Assembly (NCBI GenBank): GCA_009746045.1
Contig: RPFO01000299.1
Span: 250,001-314,000 of the forward strand
Reading direction: 5' to 3'
DNA length: 64,000 nt
Source: Mesostigma viride
Taxonomy: Eukaryota; Streptophyta; Mesostigmatophyceae; Mesostigmatales; Mesostigmataceae
Positions within the stretch are counted from its first letter, which is position 1; every line of letters starts with the position of its first letter. This document shows, in pieces, positions 12,361 through 24,414 of this stretch. Below the pieces are notes generated by a model. The model made no database searches and was not told the origin of the DNA. It saw only the letters and a program-made list of their open reading frames with translations. A program made the position numbers and the translations under genes.

Positions 12361-13660
12361 TCATGGTGCACGTACACCAAGTCGGGCTGACATCTTCATG
12401 GTGCAAATGCACCAAGTCGGGCTGACATTTTCATGGTGCAAATGCACCAAGTCGGGCTGACATTTTCATGGTGCAAATGCACCAAGTCGGGCTGACATTT
12501 TCATGGTGCAAATAAAGGCACCAAGTCAGGCTGACATTTTCATGGTGCAAATGCACCAAGTCGTGCTGCCATTTTCATGGTGCAAATGCACCAAGTCGGG
12601 CGGACATTTTCATGGTGCAAATGCACCAAGTCGGGCTGACATTTTCATGGTGCAAATGCACCAAGTCGGGCTGACATTTTCATGGTGCAAATAAAGGCAC
12701 CAAGTCGGGCTGCCATTTTCATGGTGCAAGTGCACCAAGTTGGGCGGACATTTTCATGGTGCAAATGCACCAAGTCGGGCTGACATTTTCATGGTGCAAA
12801 TGCACCAAGTCGGGCGGACATTTTCATGGTGCAAATGCACCAAGTCGGGCTGACATTTTCATGGTGCAAATGCACCAAGTCGGGCGGACATTTTCATGGT
12901 GCAAATGCACCAAGTCGGGCTGCCATTTTTATGGTGCAAATGCACCAAGTCGGGCTGGCATTTTCATGGTGCAAATGCACCAAGTCGGGCTGACATTATC
13001 ATGGTGCAAATGCACCAAGTCGGGCTGACATTTTCATGGTGCAAATAAAGGCACCAAGTCGGGCTGCCATTTTCATGGTGCAAATGCACCAAGTCGGGCT
13101 GACATTATCATGGTGCAAATAAATGCACCAAGTCGGGCTGACATTTTCATGGTGCAAATGCACCAAGTCGGGCTGACATTTTCATGGTGCAAATAAAGGC
13201 ACCAAGTCGGGCTGACATTTTTATGGTGCAAATGCACCAAGTTGGGCGGACATTTTCATGGTGCAAATGCACCAAGTCAGGCGGACATTTTCATGGTGCA
13301 AATGCACCAAGTCGGGCTGACATTTTCATGGTGCAAATGCACCAAGTCGGGCTGACATTTTCATGGTGCAAATAAAGGCACCAAGTTGGGCTGACATTTT
13401 CATGGTGCAAATGCACCAAGTCGGGCGGACATTTTCATGGTGCAAATGCACCAAGTCAGGCTGATATTTTCATGGTGCAAATGCACCAAGTCGGGCTGAC
13501 ATTTTCATGGTGCAAATGCACCAAGTCGGGCTGACATTTTCATGGTGCAAATGCACCAAGTCGGGCTGACATTTTCATGGTGCAAATGCACCAAGTCGGG
13601 CTGACATTTTCATGGTGCAAATGCACCAAGTCGGGCTGACATTTTCATGGTGCACGTAAA
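12361..13660. repeat. 35-bp minisatellite, about 36 units
   Basis: Head-to-tail units of CATGGTGCAAATGCACCAAG followed by TCGGGCTGACATTTT, with occasional 39-bp variants carrying 'AAATAAAGG'. Each unit contains the near-palindrome GGTGCAAATGCACC (stem GGTGC/GCACC). The period is not a multiple of three, so the apparent frames through it are artefacts. The array ends 250 bp upstream of the predicted GTPase start codon. Confidence 0.95.
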
Positions 13661-13908
13661 TCAAGTCGTGTAACCTTGGTGCCGCGTTCGCTCGGTCGGC
13701 AGTCCTTGTCTGTCCGTCACCCTCACCTGTGCCATCATGAAACCCCGCCGGCATTCTAGCCCACCCTCAATCCCTCTCTCATCCTTGCCGATCCTCACCC
13801 ATCCTTGCCCATCCCACCCCTCGCCCGTCCTTGCCCGTCCTTGCCCATCCCCCCCTCCGCCCCTCCTTGGCGGTCCCACCCTGGCCATTGTCCCCCACCC
13901 CTGTGCCA

Positions 13909-16900
13909 ATGGCAGCATCTCCCATCCAGCTGGTGGAGCCTGACGGCCGCGGTGGCTTCCACGTGTGTGCGGAGGGAGAGAGGCTGCTGGCGGAGTTGAG
14001 AGAGCCCGTGGCCGTGTTGGGGGTGGTTGGCCCGTACCACAGCGGTAATGCTGGCGCTCACCACGGCAACAATGATAGGATGAGGACGATAGGGCAGGGC
14101 AGGAGGATGTCCCCTGTTTCTCTTCCCCTGCACCCAGCAGTTAGCAAGGGCGTGCCGTACTACTTGCACCCGTGGTATAGCCTAGGAGTCTGAGCCGCCC
14201 CCGCGAGGAATGCTCGTCTGTTTTGTGTGGATGTTGATGAGTGGCAGGAAAACCTGGGATGTGGCGACCGTTGACACACAGCTGAGATGTTTCTGTTGCC
14301 ATCGCCACGACATTGACATCAAATGCACTCTTGTTCTGTGTTGTCTTGGCACGTCCTGTCTAGTTTGGTTGGGTTTGGTGCTGCCACCTGCCCCATCCCT
14401 CCTTTTCCACTCCATGTATCCACTGGCTGCATCTCTTCTATGAGGCATGCTTCTTATCTTTCTTTACCTCCATCATCTTCCCCCATTCTTGATCGTTACT
14501 GATCTCTGCCACCCGCCCCCAGGCAAGTCCTTCCTCCTCAACAGCTTGCTGAATGTGAGCTCTGCATTCCAAGTCGGGAGGAGCACCGCGCCCCAGACCA
14601 AAGGTCTGTGGTTGCTGCCCACGTCACTCACGGCCCCCGACCGCGCGCGCGTGCTCCTCCTGGACAGCGAGGGCTTCTACGGCAACGCCACCGCCGAGGC
14701 GTACGACGCCAAGATATTTGCGCTCTCGCTGCTGCTGTCGTCGCACATGCTGTACAACACGGTGAAGGTGGTGGACCAGCAGCAGGTCAACTACCTCGAG
14801 GTGGGCATGGGGGGATGGTGACTTACGTATAGTAAGTAATGCTGTACGCAACTACGGTAAAGTCGCGCGCTAAGGTCCTCTCGCCAGCCAAACCTAAGGG
14901 ATGATACTTGGTGTGGAATGACTGTGAACAGCTGTCTCTTATTGCTGCGCTCGCATGGTGCTGGCTCCGCCCACAGATTCGCGTAGTTAGTAAGCAGTGA
15001 AAGCATTTCCTTCTGCGATAGGAAAGCGGGCGTACACGCTGGTACATATCAACTGCACCCTCTGTTGTGATTTTGTTCTGTATGCTGTGGGTGTCTTGGT
15101 TGTCTTCCCACAGATCCTAGCCCAGAGAACCCAACTATTCAACCTCCGGGCGCACGTGCGGGCGCACAACCGCGACGTGCTTCGCTCCCAACAAGTGGAC
15201 GCCCCCCACGCCCACCACCCGCCCTTCACGCCGGCCGCGCCATCCTACAGCACCCTGACCGGGGCGCGGGGCAGCAGCGGGGAGAGCCACGCCGGGGATG
15301 ACCGAAAAGGCCATGCGGATAACATCAACGGTGCAGCGAGGGAGAGAATGGGGCAAGCGGGTGGGGGCGAGAGTGCTAACAGCGGGGGCAGCGCTCACAT
15401 GGACCCGCGTGCCTCCAGTGCGCTGTCAGCCAGCCCCCACCCTGGCGGGTCCCTGGACTGGGACGAGGAGTTGGAGTTGCAGGACAAGCTGCTCTTTCCC
15501 CACCTGACCTGGGTGGTGCAGGACTTTGTGAGCGAGCTGAGGGAGGAGGAGCGCGAGGACGCGACCGAGTGGTTCTGGCAGTTTGCGGCCGCCAGCAACG
15601 TGATGCAGGAGGTGGCCGGCGAGGAGACGCGGGGGGGGGCGGGCAAGGGGCTGCAAGTATTGCTGGGGAGGAAGCCAAGAAGCAGGAGCACAGTGGAGGG
15701 CATACGGCTGGTTTGGCGAGCGACACGGGGGCATCTGGACAAGACAGGCACCAAGGGAAGGAGCACAAGAACAGGCACCAAGGGAAGGGGCCAGGTCACC
15801 AGGCATCCCATCGGGGTGCCGGGGATGGCAAGGGAGCAGATGATGACATCAGTCTCGGCCGCCTGTTCCGCTCAATCTCTCTCAAGACGCTGTTCCTTCC
15901 CGCCACCGACCTGGCGTCGCTGCGCGACATGTCCGCGGTGCCGCCCACAAAGTGGACCGCAGAGTACCAGAAAGGTAGGGTCGGGTGCGCGGTTGGAGTG
16001 GTCTAGGCGGGGTAGGACGCAAAGTTTCTGTGGATGGATTGATTGGTTGATTGCTGCCCAGTCTCTTGCAAAGCTCAGTCCCCACTTGGGCCCTGGAAAG
16101 CTTATTCGGTGTTCCCATGGCCAGGTCCTGTGGTCCTATTGATGGAATAACTATGATTCAACAGCCCAGCCACAGTTCCTGTTCCTGTCTGTCCTACTAC
16201 CAGATATTTACCTTGTCGTCGCTGTGCGCGTTGGCTGATACCGGCTACTGCATTCCATGATGCGACTGCATCCCGTCACCGTCTGCATTCCATGATGCGA
16301 CTGCATCCCGTCACCGTCTGCATTCCATGATGCGACTGCATCCCGTCACCGTCTGCATTCCATGATGCGACTGCATCCCGTCACCGTCTGCATTCCATGA
16401 TGCGACTGCATCCCGTCACCGTCTGCATTCCATGATGCGACTGCATCCCGTCACCATCTGCATTCCATGATGCGACTGCATCCCGTCACCATCTGCATTC
16501 CATGATGCGACTGCATCCCGTCACCGTCTGCATTCCATGATGCGACTGCATCCCGTCACCGTCTGCATTCCATGATGCGACTGCATCCCGTCACCGTCTG
16601 CATTCCATGATGCGACTGCATCCCGTCACCGTCTGCATTCCATGATGCGACTGCATCCCGTCACCGTCTGCATTCCATGATGCGACTGCATCCCATCACC
16701 GTCTGCATTCCATGATGCGACTGCATCCCGTCACCGTCTGCATTCCATGATGCGACTGCATCCCGTCACCGTCTGCATTCCATGATGCGACTGCATCCCG
16801 TCACCGTCTGCATTCCATGATGCGACTGCATCCCGTCACCGTCTGCATTCCATGATGCGACTGCATCCCGTCACCGTCTGCATTCCATGATGCGACTGCA

Positions 16901-19900
16901 TCCCCTCACTGATGCCCTCGTGGACGCATCCTGGCGCCTGCAGACCTCAACGAGCTCCGTGCGCATGTGCTGGCGAACGTGGGAGCCAAGTCCAGCCCTG
17001 CAGGGTCCACAATCGATGGCCCTGCCCTCGCGGCCCTCGCCCGTTTCGCGGTATCGGCGGCGAACGAGGCCGACCATTTCCCCTCGCTGCCTTCCTACTG
17101 GCAGAGCTGGCGAGCACAGGTGGGCGACGTGTGCTGCTTTGCCTTTGTGCTAAGGAAAGATATTGTTTTGGACTGTTTAAAGCTGTATTGTAGGAAGAAA
17201 TCTGAATAGTCCACCAGCCCGCACACTCTTCCCTCCTAAGATGAATGATATGTTTACTAAGAAGAATGGTACTTACGCTGGTTATCATGATGTAAACTGC
17301 AGGCGTTGTTTCATTTGGCACTTGCGGCTGCTGGTAAGGCCGGGCAGGGCTGGGCAGGATTATATCAGGAGAATATCGTGATGTTATGAGGATGTTATGA
17401 GGACACCATCAGGATAAAATCGTGATTGCGGCATGAAAAAGAAGGTCTGAACAGAACTTGTCGTATTGCAAGCAGCCTGTTTCAGACATGAGAGAAAATA
17501 AGCTTGGATGCAACATTTACAGTGGGTGAGAGTAAGAGGCAACTTTTGCTGAAATGCTGTTGTTGCATGGCTATCATTTACCTGGCTGCGTTACCATGGC
17601 GGTGAGGTCTGGTGCTGGGAGACCCTGCTCATGTTTAAACAGGTAGGGAGGCAAATCAAACTCTTCCTGAGCTGCATATCTAGCTACAGTACACTTCGGT
17701 AAATATTGGTTCGGAGCCGAGCGGCAATGGGATTCTGGCCAATATTTGTCATAATTAGTGCCCCTATTCCAGATTTTTTTTCCCCGCTGCAGCGTAATGC
17801 GGTGGGGTCAGTACTTGAAGGCCGTGACAGCGTGACCGTGTGACAGTGTGACTTGGACCCTGACTCGACCCCTCACGGACCTATGTGGCCAACTTTGGCC
17901 CTTGATTGTCAAACTCATGCCGCCCTTTGGGGCCTGTTCCCTTGCACCCCCCTGCAGGTGGTCGCAGATGCCCACAAGGATGCGCTTACCTCCTTCCGCA
18001 CCGTCGTCGGCGTTGCCCTCTCCTCTTCAGAGGTGCTATCTACGGCCGGCTTCGACCAGCTGCTGGCCAAAGCCAAAGGGACGGCTCTGGCCGTGTTTCA
18101 CCAGCTGCTGCTCGGGCTGGAGCCGCTGTACGAACGCCACGTGGCGGCGTTGGAGCGCGAGATGGTGACGGATGTCGACAATTACCGGCTACTGCACAGG
18201 GAGCGTGTTCGGTCGCTCATCGCCAGCACGGCGGAGGACATCCGAGGCGCCGCAGTGGCCAGCGTGGAGCTTGGGCTGGTGCTGCCACAGCGGCGGCGTG
18301 ACATTGTGGCGTTTGTGGAGAATGTGACCAAAGGGGCACTCGCCGACTTTGACCGCCGGCTGGTGAGGGGGATGGCATGAGTGCGAAGATTGCTGCGCTT
18401 GCGTTGGCTGCATGTGCGTCGCTGCATTGTGTCTGGTCTTGACTGGCAGAATATGGCCCGTTGGAATCATGGAAGTTCTCGTGCATGCAGACGCCAAGCC
18501 CTTCGGCTCACACCCTTGGCCGCGCATGGGAAGGGGGTGCCTCCTTTCCTGTGTACCCCGTACCCATGGAGGTCAAACGCCTGCATGATCCTACCAGCTT
18601 CTGGGAAGCACACAATCTGCGCTCCTGAACCAACACATCAACTTTCCCATACATAACTTCACAAGCCGATACGATGACTCAGACAGCACGCCATCTCCAT
18701 GCCAACACGCCATCGCCGAACACTTGGGCTGTGTCTGCAGGAGGCGCATCTGAGGGACCACCTGGCCAAGGAGTCACGCGGCGAGCTGGCGCGTTGGATC
18801 GAGGCAGCGAGGGACCGGCTGCTGGTCCGCAACCGGGACGCGTCGGACGGCATTGTTCTGCACGCACGCAATTCCATGGTGGCCACGTACAAGGCGCGCA
18901 TGGGCGCGGTGATGGCGGCAGGGCCCCAGGGAGGGGAGGCCCTGCTCGGCCACCACCGCGCGACCTTGGCCGGCGCGCAGAGGGAGGCGGAGGCGACGGT
19001 CCCTGAGGACAAGCAGTGGCTGGTGGAGGAGGATGATTTCAAGGTGGGTGTGCGGCGGGAGGGTCACTCTCTATTGTACTCGGAAGATTGGGGAACACGG
19101 CAACCCATGTGTGCAATTACAAGAAAGCCTTGATCGTACTGGATGGACAGCTGGCACAACTATGTAGATTCTGCTTTGTGGATGCATTACTGACACCCTG
19201 GCCGCGCGAGGAGCCCTCCCTAAGCCCTATTCCCCTTCTTCAGACACCAGTTCGTCATTGGCTTGGACTGGATCATCGGATGAGCATTCCCTTCGCCGCA
19301 TGTAACCTTGTGCATTTTGGTTAGGGCAGCCAGAAGCCCCAGGGGAGGAGATGGGTACAAGCACATGAATAAATAGGATGCGATCCACGGCTGCCCGAGT
19401 GGCTCGGATTATTTGTTCATAGGTGGTGCCCACAGGAGCAATGAGTGGAACAATGCGCAGGCAGCCCTCCTGGGGCAGCTGCATGGCATGTCAGCAATGC
19501 AAAGTGGCTGCAAACCCCTTTTTGGTCTGTCCCATGAACAACATTGTTCTCCTTTGCTGTATGTTTAAAAACACAATGATGGATGTAAACTGTTTTGGGG
19601 AAATGACCCTGCCACTCCGTCGATGATTGTCTTCCGTGTGCTTTTGCTAACGCCTTCCGCCGCCGTCGTGGTCGGCACATCGGGCAGGCCGGCCTCGCGG
19701 TCGCGAGCTCGAAGATCGCCACGCTGTGGGACGAGTACCAGCATCACAACGCGGCGCTGGTCACCAAGCGCTGCGGGGACAAGGCGGAGCACCTGGCCAG
19801 GGACTTTGTGTCGGCGCTGCGGGGCATCCACCCGTTCCCCGATGACGGGGAGGTGATCGAGAAGAAGGCCAAGGAGATGAGGGACAGTAGGCTAGCTGAT

Positions 19901-21514
19901 TTCACCAAAGAGGTGGGTGACCCGGATTGTCAACCAGGTGACTTGAGCACCACAGAGATGGGTGTTCATCTCAGCCAGTGACCACAGAGGTGGCCGGCCT
20001 GGTTAAATACCTCAGTGGTGGGTGACTCTATTAGGTACCGTAGAGGTGGGTGATCTACTTTGGTACCACAGAGGTGGCTGACCCAGCAGCCACTTGGTGA
20101 TCGTTTTTTGCAATGGGCCATACGCTTACCGCAGACGTTGCTTCTGTCGCTTGGTGGTGTTACTGTGCGTCATGCATACTTGGCCACTAATCATTAGAGT
20201 ATCTTACCGCTGCTGTGTTTCATGTCATTAGTGGCCCAGGAACCATGGTTGTTCTGGCATGACCATGCAGCTTGCTGTTCATAGTGGCAAGTTTATTTGC
20301 TGGGGCTTGCGTTTTTCTTGTTCCTGACAACGTCTTTATGTGCCTGCAGACCTAATGCATCGTGTCCCCATGTGCACCTCGTTCTTGGTTTAATCTTTCG
20401 CTAGGCATGCTTGATTTTGCACGCTCACAACAAGTTGTATATTTAATCACAAAGCACTTCTCCCCTCGCTTTCTGGGAGCTTGCCCCAAGGTTTCCCTCA
20501 TGTTGTGTGCGAGCTCGTATCTGGCCTTGCTCCTGGTACCAAGCGCTTTTATGTGAAATGAAAAGGACGATCACACAGCCATTTAATCTTGCGTGAAGTA
20601 TGTCAATCCCTTTTGGGGGCATGCTTTCTCACCTATGGTTCCCATGAACCTAGACAACATTTTAAATGTACTTATGGCTAGAATAATGGCTATTCCTTTG
20701 TTGCCCATATCCTCGCACCTTTTACTCGCCGGGTCCGATGGGCATGCGCAGGGATAGTGTCAGGCATGCTCCGGATGACAACAAGTTCCCTTCCTGTGCC
20801 GGCGTGCGGGGTCCGTTTCCTTACCTCCATCCACTGCCCCCCCACTCACTCATGCACCCACCCAGCCATCAAACACCCACATCTGCGAAGATTGGTACGT
20901 TGACGACCAACTGTCCCCTTATCCCTTCCCTGCTTTCCTCTTTCGCCCTGACCATCCACCCCCCCTTCTTTAATTCCTGCCATGCCATCGCCAAACACTC
21001 TATCACTGGTCTTTGCCTCCCTGCCTCGGCGCAGCTGCAAGAGTTCGTCCGCGAGAAGATGTGTGAGGAGCAACGCGTGGCGCTGCTGCAGCGCCTCACT
21101 GAAGCGATCGGCGCCACACTGAACGAGAATGTGGAGAGGTACATGGAGCTCAACGAGGCCGTGTTTAAGGTCGCCGAGAGGAAGCTCACACGCGAGAGGC
21201 AGGCCGCCAGCTGGACAAGCTCGCTGACGTGGAACCCCTGGTACGTCAAGCGCCGAGCGCGGCAACTCGTCGCGGAGAACTTCCGTGAGAAGCTCCAGTA
21301 TTCGCAGGGCGTGGCGCCCAGCATGCAGGCCAAGATGACGGACAAGTGGCTTTCGGAGGAGCTGACAGAGATCATGAAGAACACGTGGATCGCGTTCACT
21401 GGGCTGATGATTGGCACGGCCACCCCATTGGTGACGGTTCTGGTCATGAGAAGACGCATGCAAGGCACTGGTCACCATGGTATGCACATATCACGCTACA
21501 GTAGCAGTTATTAA
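13909..21514 (+). CDS. GB1/RHD3-type large GTPase (guanylate-binding protein family)
   Basis: Exons at 13909-14044, 14523-14800, 15114-15974, 16944-17119, 17958-18362, 18741-19043, 19688-19912 and 21035-21514 give about 954 aa. The start MAASPIQLVEP fits the family's usual 'xPixLv' opening. The P-loop GPYHSGKS (41-48) is assembled exactly across intron 1, followed by the switch-I Thr in PQTKGLW (71) and G3 LLLDSEG (D93). The G4 position reads WVVQDF (274-275) where animal GBPs have RD. Between G3 and G4 lies a roughly 90-residue hydrophilic insertion. The rest is a long helical domain, and the last exon carries a hydrophobic stretch (NTWIAFTGLMIGTATPLVTV) near the C-terminus, suggesting a membrane anchor. 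The third exon needs a frame change: either one G missing from the G9 run near 15632-15640, or a 176-nt intron at 15657-15832 (GTATTG…CAAG), which also restores phase. Such GTPases act at internal membranes; a role here is inferred. Confidence 0.85.
16251..16911. repeat. 35-bp minisatellite in intron 3 of the GTPase gene
   Basis: About 19 nearly identical head-to-tail units of CATTCCATGATGCGACTGCA + TCCCGTCACCGTCTG, with two or three point variants. It sits just upstream of the exon 4 acceptor (CTGCAG at 16938-16943). It shares the 35-bp period with the minisatellite at 12361-13660 but not the sequence. Confidence 0.95.
19903..20075 (+). repeat. Degenerate copies of the exon 7 5' splice site inside intron 7
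   Basis: The exon 7 end ACCAAAGAGGTGGGTGA (donor at 19913) is followed in the intron by about five loose copies of 'taCCACAGAGGTGGGTGA', near 19949, 19980, 20013, 20036 and 20062, spaced 24-46 bp. Several keep a plausible GTGGGT donor. Confidence 0.6.
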
Positions 21515-21647
21515 TTCCGTTTGCCCATACATGAATTTTGCAAGCCCCGGCGCAATACTGTTGCAAATGTTCGCGAACCTTTTGCCATCTATAGAGTGGG
21601 GGCTTCGATTATTGTTGGGCTTTTCCATGTGAAATTCATGCCCGTAC

Positions 21648-21875
21648 ACCCCCCCCAAATTAACTAATGAATTAAACACGTGCTCCCGTTGGGGAGTCAC
21701 GGCACACCAGAATGCTTTTAATCCCTGAGTGTGCACAGCGGGCAGGGGGCAGAGCCCCTCCCCTTCCCTAATGCCACGGGCATGCCACACTGTGCCATCA
21801 GACAGGTCTAAGCGATCCGGCATCCACTGTGGATGCAATGAGACCTGTGTGATCGCAGCGTGTCACTATATGGAG
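21648..21875 (+). repeat. Dispersed repeat, family with a copy at 49805
   Basis: The segment from 'GTGCTCCCGTTGGGGAGTCA' through 'CGATCCGGCATC…GCAATGAGACC' is clearly related, on the same strand, to 49805-50035. A short piece also occurs at 53815-53845 and an inverted one near 53045-53090. There is no coding potential. The surrounding 21515-21969 is otherwise the featureless 3' flank of the GTPase gene. Confidence 0.7.
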
Positions 21876-21969
21876 ACGTGAGCAAACAAGCAGAGCTAGG
21901 CCCGGTAAACATGACTAGGCTGGCTGGTCTCATGTGGGCTACGAAGCTAGGCCATACAGGGCATGGCGA

Positions 21970-22660
21970 TTCCTTCCTTCCTTCCTTCCTTCCTTCCTTC
22001 CTTCCTTCCTTCCTTCCTTCCTTCCTTCCTTCCTTCCTTCCTTCCTTCCTTCCTTCCTTCCTTCCTTCCTTCCTTCCTTCCTTCCTTCCTTCCTTCCTTC
22101 CTTCCTTCCTTCCTTCCTTCCTTCCTTCCTTCCTTCCTTCCTTCCTTCCTTCCTTCCTTCCTTCCTTCCTTCCTTCCTTCCTTCCTTCCTTCCTTCCTTC
22201 CTTCCTTCCTTCCTTCCTTCCTTCCTTCCTTCCTTCCTTCCTTCCTTCCTTCCTTCCGTCCTTCCTTCCTTCCTTCCTTCCTTCCTTCCTTCCTTCCTTC
22301 CTTCCTTCCTTCCTTCCTTCCTTCCGTCCTTCCTTCCTTCCTTCCTTCCTTCCTTCCTTCCTTCCTTCCTTCCTTCCTTCCTTCCTTCCTTCCTTCCTTC
22401 CTTCCTTCCTTCCTTCCTTCCTTCCTTCCTTCCTTCCTTCCTTCCTTCCTTCCTTCCTTCCTTCCTTCCTCCTTCCTTCCTTCCTTCCTTCCTTCCTTCC
22501 TTCCTTCCTTCCTTCCTTCCTTCCTTCCTTCCTTCCTTCCTTCCTTCCTTCCTTCCTTCCTTCCTTCCTTCCTTCCTTCCTTCCTTCCTTCCTTCCTTCC
22601 TTCCTTCCTTCCTTCCTTCCTTCCTTCCTTCCTTCCTTCCTTCCTTCCTTCCTTCCTTCC
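21970..22660 (+). repeat. (TTCC)n array
   Basis: A nearly pure tetranucleotide array with rare TCCG and one CTCC interruption. It abuts the left end of the PAT-like element exactly at TTCC|ATCC. Confidence 0.99.
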
Positions 22661-23285
22661 ATCCATTTCTGGCCTTGCCTTGCTTTGCATGCATCACCAC
22701 AAAACATCAAATTTATTACAATATGTGTGCTAGCTCTATACGGTGGAATAACACAGACATGTCTACCAGATGGCAACACGGCCATCTGTATGCTAGGGTG
22801 AGCACACTATGTGAATGTGCAGGGCCAGCCCACAGCAGCTGTGCCCCTGCTCTACCCCTTTTGCCAGGGTGGGCGGGTGGGAGGCAAAAGAAACAACCTG
22901 CTTCCCTAGAATGGAAGCCCACCCTTTATAGCAACCACCTCTCCAGCCAACCCCTACCTGGGTGGCTGGGGTACGGGTGCCAGCACAAAAAATATTTTTT
23001 CTAAAATTATTTTTTCTTTTGGTGCTATACGGCGTTGCATTCTCCGCTCAGCAGGTTAGTCATAGATAAAATGAGCATAGCTCACCAAATCCATTTCTGG
23101 CCTTGCCTTGCTTTGCATGCATCACCACAAAACATCAAATTTATTACAATATGTGTGCTAGCTCTATACGGTGGAATAACACAGACATGTCTACCAGATG
23201 GCAACACGGCCATCTGTATGCTAGGGTGAGCACACTATGTGAATGTGCAGGGCCAGCCCACAGCAGCTGTGCCCCTGCTCTACCC
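22661..23285. repeat. A1-B1·A2 repeat block of the PAT-like element
   Basis: A1 is 22661-22857, B1 is 22882-23088 and A2 is 23089-23285. B1 ends in ATGAGCATAGCTCACCAA, containing a TGAGC/GCTCA hairpin, and is joined directly to ATCCATTTCTGG of A2. This reproduces the end-to-end junction expected of a circular intermediate. Confidence 0.88.
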
Positions 23286-23480
23286 ACATCTCCTTACATG
23301 GCTAACAGCCGAAAATACGTAGGACATGCAAAAAAGAAAACTTAAACTACCTAGCTATGGGGGTACTTTGTCCCAACCCAGGTTCACCCTCGGGTTAGTT
23401 AAACCATTTCCCCCCTGACCTCCCACACAAGGGTGAGGTCAGTTGATAGCTAAAAGACGAGAGATAAAAACAGGAGGACG

Positions 23481-24380
23481 TCAAAACTCGACGCCACCGA
23501 AGTGGCGCCGGAAAGCCGCTGGGTCAAAACCCAGGGCCTGAGCCCAGAGGGCGGGTGGGATGTCGCGCCCCAGGAGGCTGCGGTGGAGGCCAATGTAGCG
23601 CGTGACCGAGAGGGCCGAAGCCCACCGGCCGCGCAGCTGGATGGCCTCCGGCGACTCGCCAGCGATGGCGTCGTGCGTCGCCCCCCCATGCCGGAGGCTG
23701 TGAAAAGAAAACATCCCTGGGATGCCCATGCGGGCCTGCACAGCCTCCCACTGCTGCCTAGCCTGGCTGTACGTTAAGCCCGAAAGAGGAGTGCATCCGG
23801 GGGCTGGCCAGCCGTCAGACGTCGCAGGAGCCACAAAGAAAGTGGATCCCGGACGAGGACGTGCTGGGCCGCCCCCTGCGCAGTTTTGGGGTTGCGCAGC
23901 ACAAGGGCACCGACCATGGGCCCTGGCTCGAGAAGGGGGTGGCCGGGATGAGCCACATCCCGAACCCGCAGCCCTAGCGCCTCGCTAATGCGTAAATACT
24001 GCTGGAAAGCAATAATAATCAACGCACTCAAATGCACCTGTCGACGTGAAACTAGCAACAGGGCAGTGAAATAGCAAAGGCGCCAGGGCATAGGCGGAGG
24101 GCTGACAGCCGGAACAAGCCGCTGCCAACCTGCTAGCAGGCGGTCCGCCAGTACCCAATTCCGAACAATGTCGGGGTAGTACAGGTGCAGACAGGCCTTG
24201 GCATGCTGGCATAAGGTACGCCCCCGCCCGCCTCTGGCATGGTAGACAGCAGAAATCCACTCACAGAAAATGGCTTCGCGTCAGCTGGGTCGACAGGGCC
24301 AGGTGGCGCCCACGCCACGTAGACAGCCGCCGCACGCCGGTACGCTGGCAAGGTAGACACAGGGTTGACTGTGCCCTCCA
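23481..24380 (-). pseudogene. Tyrosine recombinase of the PAT-like element (frameshifted)
   Basis: On the minus strand an N-terminal helical part (FSVSGFLLSTMPEAGGG) begins downstream of the 2A-like motif. The catalytic part then follows in other frames: LRISEALGLRVRDV (first catalytic Arg), FHSLRHGGATHDAIAG (H-x-x-R), LRGRWAS (Trp in the fifth catalytic position) and SVTRYIGLH (nucleophile Tyr). All key residues are present. Reading them in one protein needs at least two frame changes, between about 24240 and 24090 and near 23830. The enzyme would insert the circular DNA copy by site-specific recombination. The final stop is at 23481, 196 bp from the A2 repeat. Confidence 0.8.
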
Positions 24381-24414
24381 AAAGTGCCAAGTCCCGAGGG
24401 CGTCGCGCCCCCTC

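Noticed and set aside
12503-13375. Short frames translating the 35-bp minisatellite (MVQMHQVG… and similar)
   Set aside because: The period is not a multiple of three and the frames exist only because the unit lacks stops in some phases.
12361-16911. The regular 35-bp arrays as CRISPR-like structures
   Set aside because: Units abut head to tail without unique spacers, and the context is a eukaryotic gene with introns; they are minisatellites.
23481-24380. Bacterial or phage integrase
   Set aside because: The recombinase motifs lie in an element with split direct repeats and a DIRS-type RT-RNase H; a PAT-like retrotransposon explains all of it.
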